Of a stretch of 64,000 nucleotides of DNA, positions 37,266 to 44,775 are shown piece after piece (within the stretch, counting starts at the first letter, position 1; every line of letters starts with the position of its first letter). Origin of the DNA: Gammaproteobacteria bacterium (GTDB taxonomy: Bacteria; Pseudomonadota; Gammaproteobacteria; Ga0077536); NCBI GenBank assembly GCA_020849475.1, contig JADLGE010000010.1, positions 1 to 64,000 on the forward strand, read 5' to 3'. The notes under the pieces were generated by a model. That model made no database searches and was not told the DNA's origin. It saw only the letters and a program-made list of their open reading frames with translations. Made by a program: the position numbers and the translations under genes.

Positions 37266-38354
37266 ATGGAAGTCGGAGTTTTCATGATGCCGTCCCATCC
37301 ACCGGAGCGCGATTTGCGCGAAGGGTTTGAATGGGACCTGGAACACATCAGCTTGTGTGATCGTCTCGGTTTTTCAGAAGCGTGGATAGGTGAGCATTAC
37401 ACCGCGCCATGGGAACCCAATCCCGCCCCCGATCTTTTGATAGCACAAGCGCTGTTGCGCACCGAGCGCATCAAGCTCGCGGCCGGCGCGCATCTGCTGC
37501 CCTATCACCACCCGGCCGAACTCGCCGGACGCGTGGCGTTTCTCGATCACATCGCCAAGGGCCGATTGATGTTCGGCGTCGGCGCCGGCGGCCTGCCGAG
37601 CGACTGGGCGCAGTTCAACGTCGATGGCATGAGCGGTGAGAACCGCGTCATGACGCGCGAGGCGCTCGACATCATCCTGAAGCTGTGGACGCACGACGAG
37701 CCGTTCGAGTATCGCGGCAAGTACTGGAACGTGAATGGCATCGCGCCGATGTTCGACGGCCGCCTGCAACGTCATCTCAAGCCCTTGCAGAAGCCCTATC
37801 CGCCTATCGGCATCGCCGGCCTGTCGCCGCGCTCCGATACTTTGGAAATGGCTGGTGAACTGGGCTTCATGCCGCTGAGTTTGAATCTCTCCCAGGAATA
37901 TCTGCGCGACCATTGGGATTCGGTGGTGCGCGGCGCCGAGCGCGTCGGCCGCGTGGCCAATCGCCAGGACTGGCGTGTGGTGCGTGAGGTCTATATCGCC
38001 GACACCGATGCCGAGGCGCGCAAGCTCGCGCTGAACGGCATGATGGGGCGCGCCTATCGCGACTACCTGTTGCCGCTGTTCAGCCAGTTCCGGCTGTTGT
38101 CGGTATTCAAGCATGACCAAAGCGTGGCGGACTCCGATGTCACGCCGGAGTATCTCGTTGATCACAACTGGCTGGTGGGCTCGGCTTCGACCGTGGCCGG
38201 CAAGCTCGGCGACATGGTCAAGGAATCCGGTGGCTTCGGCACGCTGCTAGTGATCAACTTCGACTTCAAGGACGAATACTCGGCGTGGTCCGCCTCACAG
38301 GCGGCCTTGATCGAAGACGTCCTGCCGCAATTCAATCGCAGCGCGGCAGCCTGA
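37266..38354 (+). CDS. LLM-class flavin-dependent monooxygenase (LimB/bacterial luciferase alpha-like)
   Basis: A 362-residue protein; ATG 37266 with GGAG eight bases upstream. It shows the TIM-barrel signatures GFSEAWIGEHYTAPWEPNPAPD, AAGAHLLPYHHPAELAGRVA, GRLMFGVGAGGLPSDW and PYPPIGIAGLSP, closest in style to limonene/alkanal monooxygenases using FMNH2 and O2. The separate flavin reductase is not in the window. It is monocistronic. Its place among hydrolases and CoA genes suggests oxidation of an alicyclic or terpenoid compound; the substrate is unproved. Confidence 0.88.
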   Translation: MEVGVFMMPSHPPERDLREGFEWDLEHISLCDRLGFSEAWIGEHYTAPWEPNPAPDLLIAQALLRTERIKLAAGAHLLPYHHPAELAGRVAFLDHIAKGRLMFGVGAGGLPSDWAQFNVDGMSGENRVMTREALDIILKLWTHDEPFEYRGKYWNVNGIAPMFDGRLQRHLKPLQKPYPPIGIAGLSPRSDTLEMAGELGFMPLSLNLSQEYLRDHWDSVVRGAERVGRVANRQDWRVVREVYIADTDAEARKLALNGMMGRAYRDYLLPLFSQFRLLSVFKHDQSVADSDVTPEYLVDHNWLVGSASTVAGKLGDMVKESGGFGTLLVINFDFKDEYSAWSASQAALIEDVLPQFNRSAAA

Positions 38355-38361
38355 GGCCGGC

Positions 38362-38529
38362 CATGGCGACGGGGCGTTGACGGCTGCGCGCATCGAGATC
38401 CATGGGCCGTGCCTGGGGCGACACCCCGGCAAAGAACAGGATCTCCGAGCGCAGATAGTTGCCGATGCCGGCCAGGAAGCCCTGGTCGAGATAGAGCGCG
38501 GCGACGCTGCGGCGACGAAAGGCCGGCTC
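38362..38529 (-). pseudogene. remnant of a formamidopyrimidine-DNA glycosylase/endonuclease VIII gene
   Basis: About 55 codons on the minus strand read RRRSVAALYLDQGFLAGIGNYLRSEILFFAGVSP (positions about 38375-38520), the helix-two-turn-helix region of Fpg/Nei glycosylases. The N-terminal Pro-Glu active site and the C-terminal zinc finger are both missing. The upstream break coincides with a truncated REP palindrome at 38533-38549 and the downstream end runs into the LLM gene tail. It is therefore a decayed fragment, probably left by a deletion or rearrangement. Confidence 0.65.
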
Positions 38530-38532
38530 GTA

Positions 38533-38549
38533 ATGAATTCGCACCTACA
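38533..38549 (-). repeat. REP palindrome 8, truncated
   Basis: The loop TGAA, right arm TTCGCAC and tail CTACA remain, but the left arm GTGCGAA has been lost at the junction with the nei remnant. Confidence 0.75.
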
Positions 38550-38605
38550 ATGGTCTCAGCGAAGATTCGTTGACCTGCCGTCCACCAACATTGCGAGGCT
38601 GCCCC

Positions 38606-39400
38606 ATGAATCCGATTGCCAAGATGAAAGAGGCCGCGCGCGTCGCGTGGGCGAGCTTCACACCGTTTGAAATGTTGACCGGCTCGGTGGCGCCCGAGCT
38701 GGTGCGCTTCGCCGGCGTGCGCGCCGGGCAGCGGGTGCTGGATGTCGGCTGCGGCACGGGCGTGGTGGCACTGACTGCCGCGCGTGCGGGAGCGAAGGTA
38801 ACGGGAGCCGACCTCACCCCGGCGCTGCTCGAAGGTGGACGCGCCAATGCCATCCTCGCCGGCCTCGACATCGAATTCATCGAAGCCGACGTTGAAGCGC
38901 TGCCGTTCGCTGACACGCACTTCGACGTGGTCTTGAGTCAGTTCGGCCACATGTTCGGCCCGCGTCCCGAGGTCACCATCGCGCAGATGCTGCGCGTGCT
39001 GAAACCCGGCGGGGTGATTGCCTTTTCCACCTGGCCGCCGGAGCTCTACACCGGTCGCATGTTCGCCCTCACCGGCCGCTATGCGCCGCCCTTGCCCGAG
39101 GGCGCGCGTTCACCGATTGAATGGGGCGACCCGCACATCGTGCGCCAGCGTCTCGGCGAGGCGGTCGAGGATCTGCGCTTCGACCGCGGCTGCCTGCGCT
39201 TCCCGGCCCTGAGCCCGGCCCATGCGCGCATCTTCATGGAGCGCAATGCGGCGCCGGTGTTGAAGATAGTCGAGTCGCTGAGCGCCGAGCCGGAAAAGCT
39301 GGCGGCGTTTCGCGCCGACTTCGATGCGCTGGCCAGCCAGTATTTCCACGACAACTTCGTGCGCCAGGATTTCCTCATGTCGCGCGCGGTGAAGCGCTGA
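38606..39400 (+). CDS. Class I SAM-dependent methyltransferase
   Basis: A 264-residue UbiE/COQ5-like methyltransferase from ATG 38606. The SAM motif is VLDVGCGTGVVALTAARAG (residues about 42-60), with the acidic loop in GADLTPALL and motif post-I FIEADVEALPFAD, then VLKPGGVIAFSTW. It transfers a methyl group to an unidentified acceptor. A strong hairpin follows at 39411-39437. Upstream lie the truncated REP and the nei remnant, so it is transcribed alone. Confidence 0.85.
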   Translation: MNPIAKMKEAARVAWASFTPFEMLTGSVAPELVRFAGVRAGQRVLDVGCGTGVVALTAARAGAKVTGADLTPALLEGGRANAILAGLDIEFIEADVEALPFADTHFDVVLSQFGHMFGPRPEVTIAQMLRVLKPGGVIAFSTWPPELYTGRMFALTGRYAPPLPEGARSPIEWGDPHIVRQRLGEAVEDLRFDRGCLRFPALSPAHARIFMERNAAPVLKIVESLSAEPEKLAAFRADFDALASQYFHDNFVRQDFLMSRAVKR

Positions 39401-39410
39401 GGCCCCACCA

Positions 39411-39437
39411 CGAAAAAGGCGGCCCGCGGGCCGCCTT
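39411..39437. terminator. bidirectional terminator hairpin
   Basis: A 22-base perfect palindrome centred on GCCCGCGGGC lies between convergent genes. Read on the minus strand it is followed by five T residues, fitting termination of the VPLPA-CTERM gene. Confidence 0.8.
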
Positions 39438-39460
39438 GTCGCATCCTTGAACCACGCGCC

Positions 39461-40141
39461 TCAGGCGCGACGTCGACGCGCCAGCAGCGTCACGAGACCA
39501 CCACCGAGCAGCCATGCCGGCGCCGGCAGCGGTACGGCGCTGACGCTGAAGGCGATGTTGTCGATGCCGACGTTGTACGCCGATGGCCCCCACTGGATGC
39601 GGATGCCGGTAGTGCTGGAAATACCGCTGAAATCGAAATGGCTGTGCAGGTTGCCGGGCTGGATGCCAATGGTGATGTCACCGCCGGAGCTGGCCAGCAG
39701 GTTGCCGTCGCCGTCACGGACGGTGTACCTGGAAGTCAACTGCGAATTCAGCCACGCACCGAGATCGAAGCTGTGCAAGCTCACGCTGCTGCCGTTCAAG
39801 GGCTTGAGGAAGATCTCCGCACTGGAATTGCCATCCCCGCCATCAGTCCAGGCGATATTGACCAGGTCGTTGTAATCGGTGGTCCAGAAATTGAGGGAGG
39901 TCGCCGCGGCATTGCCGAGCAGGTTGGAGTATTGCACGTCGAGCACATCGGCAATGTCGCCGTAGCTCTGGGAAATCGACGAAAAATTGCCGCAGGCTTC
40001 GCTGCCGTTTCCGCAGATGTTGCCGTCAAAAGTCAGGACCTCGGCGCCGGCGGGCGCCGCGCTCAAGGCCGAGGCGAGGACGAATACGCCGCTCAAGGCG
40101 ACGAGGGAGCGCTTGCTTCGCATGTCTTGCTGCGTGGTCAT
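39461..40141 (-). CDS. VPLPA-CTERM sorted exported protein
   Basis: A 226-residue protein from ATG 40141, with AAGGA ten bases upstream and a Sec signal peptide ending APAGA near residue 33. The C-terminus is the three-part sorting signal: VPLPAPAW, a hydrophobic stretch and ARRRRA, which matches the VPLPA-CTERM variant of PEP-CTERM. Such proteins are cleaved and released or anchored by an exosortase and often belong to exopolysaccharide-linked surface systems. The body contains Asn/Ser/Gly-rich beta-like sequence with no known enzyme motif. No exosortase is in the window. Confidence 0.9.
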   Translation of the reverse strand: MTTQQDMRSKRSLVALSGVFVLASALSAAPAGAEVLTFDGNICGNGSEACGNFSSISQSYGDIADVLDVQYSNLLGNAAATSLNFWTTDYNDLVNIAWTDGGDGNSSAEIFLKPLNGSSVSLHSFDLGAWLNSQLTSRYTVRDGDGNLLASSGGDITIGIQPGNLHSHFDFSGISSTTGIRIQWGPSAYNVGIDNIAFSVSAVPLPAPAWLLGGGLVTLLARRRRA

Positions 40142-40294
40142 TTTCAAATTCCTTGCCGAGGTGAGAAGCTGGCTCTCTTTATAAATCGGCGCCCGGCCTG
40201 GGCAACGGTACAATCTCAATTCGAGGGAAGAATTAACATTCGTTTGCTATTCGGCGTCAGCGTCGACTGTCCCTGTCTACAAGAGGAGAGCTCC

Positions 40295-41377
40295 ATGAAA
40301 TTCGGCATCGGCGTCAGCGCCCACATCAAGAACTGGGAATTCATTCAATACGCCGAGAGCCTCGGCTTTGATCGCGCCTGGGTGGGCGACTCGCAGATGA
40401 TCTGGTCGGACTGCTACGCGGTGCTGGCGCTGGCCGCGCATCACACCCGCCGCATCGAGCTCGGCACCGGTGTGGCCATCACCGGCACGCGCATCGCGCC
40501 GGTCACCGCCCATTCCATTGCCAGCATCGCCGAGATAGCGCCGGGCCGTACCTTCCTCGGCCTCGGCACCGGCCACACCGCGATGCGCGTGATGGGTCAG
40601 AACCCGATGCGCGTGAAGGCTTTTCGTGAATACCTGCGCGTGACGCGCGCGCTGCTCGATGGCGAGGCGGTCGACTACACCTACGACGGCGTGACCCGCG
40701 AGATTCAATTCCTGCATCGCGAGCGGCGCTTCATCAATCTCGACCAGCGCATTCCGATCTACGTCGCCGCCAACGGCCCCAAGGCACTGGAAGCGGCCGG
40801 CGAATTCAGCGACGGCCTCATCACCGTCGGCGGCGAGCCGGACGTCATGAAGCCCAAGCTCGAAGGCGTGGCGCGCGGCGCGGCCAAGGCCGGACGTACG
40901 CTGCCCGCCGATTTCCATACCGCCTTCATCACCACCAGCTGCGTGCTCGGCAGCGGCGACAAGCTCACCGACGCGCGCGTGATTGACGAGACCGGCGCGT
41001 GGGTCGGCTGCGAACTGCACTTCTACTACGAAGTGTGGAAGGACAATGACTGCAACGACGCCATCATTCCCGATCACTTCAAAGCCATCTGGCCGGATTA
41101 TCTGCAACGCGTCGAGAACATGAGCCTGCCCGAGAACGCACGCTTCCGGCAGCTCCACGACGGGCACCTGGTCTATCTGCAGCCGGAAGAACGCAAGTAC
41201 GTGACGCCCGCCGCGATCAAGGCCGGCGCCCTGGTCGGCACGCCGGACGAGATCATCGAACACATCAAGCGCCTCGAAGCGGGCGGTGTGAAGGAAATCG
41301 ACCTGTGGCCGCCGATGGATGTCGAGCGCAAAGTGCTGGCGGACTTCGCCAAGTACGTGATGCCGGCGTTTCGTTGA
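40295..41377 (+). CDS. LLM-class flavin/F420-dependent oxidoreductase
   Basis: A 360-residue protein from ATG 40295 after AGAGGAGAG. It has the luciferase-like core with GFDRAWVGDSQMIWSD, IELGTGVAITGTRIAP and RTFLGLGTGHTAMRVMG, and RIPIYVAANGPKALE, typical of the F420-dependent glucose-6-phosphate/methylenetetrahydromethanopterin reductase-like branch. Cofactor choice is open. The open frame upstream to 39638 is antisense to the VPLPA-CTERM gene and is not coding. The spacer 40142-40294 contains a possible -10 box TACAAT at 40209-40214. Confidence 0.87.
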   Translation: MKFGIGVSAHIKNWEFIQYAESLGFDRAWVGDSQMIWSDCYAVLALAAHHTRRIELGTGVAITGTRIAPVTAHSIASIAEIAPGRTFLGLGTGHTAMRVMGQNPMRVKAFREYLRVTRALLDGEAVDYTYDGVTREIQFLHRERRFINLDQRIPIYVAANGPKALEAAGEFSDGLITVGGEPDVMKPKLEGVARGAAKAGRTLPADFHTAFITTSCVLGSGDKLTDARVIDETGAWVGCELHFYYEVWKDNDCNDAIIPDHFKAIWPDYLQRVENMSLPENARFRQLHDGHLVYLQPEERKYVTPAAIKAGALVGTPDEIIEHIKRLEAGGVKEIDLWPPMDVERKVLADFAKYVMPAFR

Positions 41378-41399
41378 GCGCTGAACGGCGGCGCGCAGC

Positions 41400-41885
41400 A
41401 TGGCCAGCCGCCTGCACCGCGCGCTGTGCATGATGCTGGCGACGCTGCCGGGCAGCGGCGCCGTGGCGGCGCCAGAACGCTTTCAGTGCTCGATAGAAGC
41501 ACAGGCCGCAGCCAACATCATCGATCTGCGCGATCGCGGCCACGACAAGACTTTCGTGCTCGCGCCGCTGCCGCCGCGCGAGAGCGTTTTCAACGGCCGA
41601 CGCGGCACCCTGCAGGCGCGTCTCGCGGTGCAGATGTATTCCATCATCGAAGATGTCTACGGCCATCCCGATATCGACGCAGCGACCTACCTCGCCTATC
41701 GCGAGGCCTCCTGCGGACACCGCAACGCCGGGCGTAAAGTGCCGCGGAGTCTCGACGAAGTGGTGTTGCCGATGCGCGGCTGCCAGGCCAAACACGGCGC
41801 CCGGCCGTCGGCCGCGTTGACGCAGTGCGCGGCCGACGTGCTCATCTACTACCAGTCTGCGAGCCATGAACCACGCGAGGATTGA
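41400..41885 (+). CDS. hypothetical exported protein
   Basis: A 161-residue protein with an N-terminal signal-like stretch ending GAVAAPE (about residue 25). It has several cysteines after the signal (FQCSIE, EASCGHR, MRGCQAKHG, TQCAADV) that could form disulfides in the periplasm. I do not recognise the family. It starts 22 bases after the LLM gene and its stop lies one base before the next start, so the three genes form an operon. Confidence 0.65.
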   Translation: MASRLHRALCMMLATLPGSGAVAAPERFQCSIEAQAAANIIDLRDRGHDKTFVLAPLPPRESVFNGRRGTLQARLAVQMYSIIEDVYGHPDIDAATYLAYREASCGHRNAGRKVPRSLDEVVLPMRGCQAKHGARPSAALTQCAADVLIYYQSASHEPRED

Positions 41886-41886
41886 T

Positions 41887-42930
41887 ATGAACATCGCCCG
41901 GCAATTGCCTGAACTCGACGCCCTGGACGTGCTGGTGGTGGTCGACAACGAGACCGACACGCTGTCGAGCGTGGCCGACGGCATTCCGCAGATCCCCGAA
42001 GCGATGCAGTTGGTGATGCGCTTGCCGGCGCAGCGTGTGCACGACGGCCATGAGTGCAAGGTGGTGTTCGATCACCTGTGCTGCGCCTGCCACGGTCTGT
42101 CGGTGTTGCTCACCGGACGGCGCGGCGACGAGAGTCACACGGTGCTGTTCGATGTCGGACCGTATCCGCAGGTGTGGCTGGAGAATGCGCGGCAGATGGC
42201 GCTCGACCTGTCGAGCATCGAGGCGCTGTTCCTGTCGCACTGGCATTTCGATCACAGCGGCGGCTTTCCAGAAGTCATCGCCGCCATTGCCGGCGCGCGC
42301 CAGGCGGCGGGGCTGGCGGCGCCGCTGGTTGTCGACCTGCACCCGGATCGCCCCGATCAGCGCGGCCTCATGGCCGCCAATGGCAGCCTCATCCTGTTGC
42401 CGGCGGAGCCGAGCTTCGAGGCCATCGCCGCCGCTGGCGGCCACATCGTCAAGGCCGCCGACGCGCATCTCGTCGCCGGCGGCTACTTCTATGGCAGCGG
42501 CGCGATTCCGCGCGTCACGAGTTATGAAACCGGCCTCGCCGGCCACCATTCCTTTTGGGGCGACAGGCTCGAAGCCGATCCCTTGATCATGGACGAGCGT
42601 TTTCTGGCCGCCCATGTGCGCGGCCGCGGCGTGTCGGTGATGTCGGCCTGCTCCCATGCCGGCATCGTCAATGCCTGTCTCGCGGTCATGGAAAATTTTC
42701 CCGGCGTGCCCATCGACCTGGTGCTCGGTGGTTATCACCTCGCCGGCAAAATCATGGAAGAGCGGATAGCAGACACGGTGCGCGATCTCGCCGCGCGCAT
42801 CGCGCCGCGCATCGTCGCCCCCGGTCATTGCACGGGGTGGAGAGCCAAGGCCGCCCTGGCGACGGCCTTCGCGCCGGCGCATTACGCGCCGAGCGTGGTA
42901 GGGAGTCTGTATCGGCTGACGGCGCCTTGA
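41887..42930 (+). CDS. Metallo-beta-lactamase-fold hydrolase
   Basis: A 347-residue protein; I choose ATG 41887 (GAGG seven bases upstream), one base after the previous stop. ATG 41866 would overlap that gene. The metal site is SHWHFDHSGG (HxHxDH), with further ligand candidates in CSHAGIVNA, GGYHLAG and APGHCTGW. The layout resembles the dihydropterin-type MBL group (COG1237). It should bind two metal ions and hydrolyse or synthesise a phosphate or thioester bond; the substrate is unknown. A REP palindrome and a convergent PEP-CTERM gene follow. Confidence 0.87.
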   Translation: MNIARQLPELDALDVLVVVDNETDTLSSVADGIPQIPEAMQLVMRLPAQRVHDGHECKVVFDHLCCACHGLSVLLTGRRGDESHTVLFDVGPYPQVWLENARQMALDLSSIEALFLSHWHFDHSGGFPEVIAAIAGARQAAGLAAPLVVDLHPDRPDQRGLMAANGSLILLPAEPSFEAIAAAGGHIVKAADAHLVAGGYFYGSGAIPRVTSYETGLAGHHSFWGDRLEADPLIMDERFLAAHVRGRGVSVMSACSHAGIVNACLAVMENFPGVPIDLVLGGYHLAGKIMEERIADTVRDLAARIAPRIVAPGHCTGWRAKAALATAFAPAHYAPSVVGSLYRLTAP

Positions 42931-42993
42931 ATCGGCTCAAGGCCCGCCGGGCTGGCGCTGGGGCAGGTCAGGCCGCCCCGGCGCGCCTGCCAT

Positions 42994-43015
42994 GTCCGGT
43001 CGAAACCGGACCTAC
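42994..43015 (-). repeat. REP palindrome 9 (GTCCGGT-stem type)
   Basis: Arms GTCCGGT and ACCGGAC with loop CGAA (TTCG on the other strand). The GTAG head on the minus strand supplies the TAG stop of the PEP-CTERM gene at 43012-43014. Confidence 0.75.
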
Positions 43016-43728
43016 GTGCGCTTGCGACGCAGGCTGACGAGGCCAGCCAGCGCGGGCGCCAGCATCCAGGCCGCGCCCGGCACGGGCACCGGCGCCAGGC
43101 CATACTGCAGGTGATCGACTTCCCAATCGCCCGAGCCGTTCAAGCTGGTGATGGTGATGCGAGAAATGCCACCGTCGAAAACAGCGCCGAAGAAACGGTC
43201 CTCGGCGGTGCCGCCGTTGACCTGGCCGTCGCCGAGGTCGTCGAACAGGATGCCGCCCAGCGACGCGCCATTGGCATCGAAGGCGCGCACCGCGACGCTG
43301 TCCACACCCTGGGGCGGGAAAGGCATGAGGCCGACGTCGGTCCACACGATGCCGACATGGGTCGGCAGGTAGCCGAGCGTGGCGGCGCTGAACGAAAAAG
43401 AAATACTGGTCAACGCACCGCCGGTGTACCAGGAGTGGCCTGTCGAACCACTGCCATCGACCGCGCCGTCATCGCCATCGACCGAATCGATGGACGGGCC
43501 GCCGAAAACCGCAAAGCCGCCACTGGCGCTGGCGCCGGGCGTGTTGAGCGCGCCGTCTTCAAAATTCTCGAGGAAGAAATTCGGGTTGCCGGCCGCGAGC
43601 GATGCGAACGGGCTGTCGGAGAACTGCTTGTAAGGCGCGGACGTGATGAAAGTCGCGGTGGCGGCGTGGGCCTGCGCGACCATGCCGGTGGCCAGCAGGG
43701 CAGTGGCGAGAGCGGTTGTCGATTTCAT
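43012..43728 (-). CDS. PEP-CTERM-like exported protein
   Basis: A 238-residue protein from ATG 43728 with a Sec signal peptide ending AQAHA (residue about 22). The C-terminus has VPVPGAAW, a hydrophobic helix and LRRKRT, the form of a PEP-CTERM sorting signal. The body is Gly/Asp/Ser-rich with DGDDGAVDGSGSTGHSWYT, typical of secreted surface proteins, without a known catalytic motif. It is the second exosortase-type substrate in 4 kb. Its stop codon lies in the head of a REP palindrome. Confidence 0.85.
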   Translation of the reverse strand: MKSTTALATALLATGMVAQAHAATATFITSAPYKQFSDSPFASLAAGNPNFFLENFEDGALNTPGASASGGFAVFGGPSIDSVDGDDGAVDGSGSTGHSWYTGGALTSISFSFSAATLGYLPTHVGIVWTDVGLMPFPPQGVDSVAVRAFDANGASLGGILFDDLGDGQVNGGTAEDRFFGAVFDGGISRITITSLNGSGDWEVDHLQYGLAPVPVPGAAWMLAPALAGLVSLRRKRT

Positions 43729-43883
43729 GGCAATGGTTCCATCCAGAGTCAAACGTCAGGTCGATGTTAACGGCAGCGCGCCGACGGCGGAAAGGACGTC
43801 AACGCGCTTCCAAGCGTGAAGTAGTTGGCAACAACGGGGCCGGACACAATCCGCAACATCCTCGCCACTACGCACGGCTGTGC

Positions 43884-44732
43884 TCAAGGCCGCGCCATGC
43901 AGGCGTTCATGAAAGCCATGATCTGCTCGCCGACCAGCGCCTGGCCGCGGGCCTCGTCGGCGCAGGCTTTGCTGCGCGTCAGCCGCGCCTGGGCATCGAG
44001 GCGAGGCTGCCCATTGACGGGCGCGGGCGCCACGGCTGCCTGCTGAGGCTGGGCATGGTTGGCGATGCAGCGCTCGATGAAAACCTTGCGCGCGCTGCCC
44101 TGCAGATCCCGCGCGCCGACCACGCAGGCGGCGCGCTGGCGCGCGGCGCCGTCGTCGCGCAGCACCGGCACGGTCGCCTGGTTGATGACGCCGGGAGCCA
44201 CCACACCCTGCGGCATGGCGGGCACGGCGCTGGGTGCGGCGTCGCTCATGCACGCCGTCAAGAAGGCGCGGCGCTCTTCCTCGGGCTGCAGGCGCGCCTG
44301 CCCGGCGCAGTCCGCGCGGTGTTGCTGACGCGCGGCGACCAGCGCCGGCGCCGCCTGGTCCTGCCTCAAACATTGCTTGAGATAGGCAGCGCGCACCTCA
44401 CCCTGCATGGCCTTGCTGGCCGTCGCGCAGGCGAGGATGCGTTCCTGCGGCGGCAGCGCATCGGGCTTGGGGGGTGCGACCGGCGCCACGGGTTGGCCGG
44501 GCAGCACCGGCTCGGCGGCGGACGCTGCGGGGGCGGCGAGCGTGGTGCGCGCCTTGCGCGCCATGCAGTCCTTCATGAAGGTTTCGCGCGGCGCACCCTT
44601 CATGTCCCCCGCATCGTGGATGCAGGCGGCCATGGCCATGAGCCTCTCGGTGGCAGTGGGGTCGGCCGCGTGCAGCGGCAGTGCCGCGCCTGCAAGACAG
44701 GCCAGCAACAGCGCGGCGCGTATTTGCTTCAT
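43884..44732 (-). CDS. exported protein with five PsiF-like cysteine repeats
   Basis: A 282-residue protein from ATG 44732, with a Sec signal peptide ending PLHA (residue 22). Five units of the PsiF pattern follow, each with two cysteines and an aromatic/Met-rich end (for example RETFMKDCM): Cys pairs 37/56, 102/121, 142/161, 203/222 (19 apart) and 257/278 (21 apart). E. coli PsiF, which is phosphate-starvation induced, has only two repeats, and its molecular function is unknown. Pro/Ala-rich linkers join the units. It is probably periplasmic with disulfides inside each repeat. It lies 43 bases after the EthA-like gene on the same strand. Confidence 0.75.
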   Translation of the reverse strand: MKQIRAALLLACLAGAALPLHAADPTATERLMAMAACIHDAGDMKGAPRETFMKDCMARKARTTLAAPAASAAEPVLPGQPVAPVAPPKPDALPPQERILACATASKAMQGEVRAAYLKQCLRQDQAAPALVAARQQHRADCAGQARLQPEEERRAFLTACMSDAAPSAVPAMPQGVVAPGVINQATVPVLRDDGAARQRAACVVGARDLQGSARKVFIERCIANHAQPQQAAVAPAPVNGQPRLDAQARLTRSKACADEARGQALVGEQIMAFMNACMARP

Positions 44733-44775
44733 GCCCTTGCCGCGCCGTGGCGACGCGGCCGGCGGCGAACGCGTC

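Noticed and set aside
39638..40294. N-terminal extension of the LLM gene at 40295
   Set aside because: It is antisense to the VPLPA-CTERM gene, and ATG 40295 has an excellent RBS.
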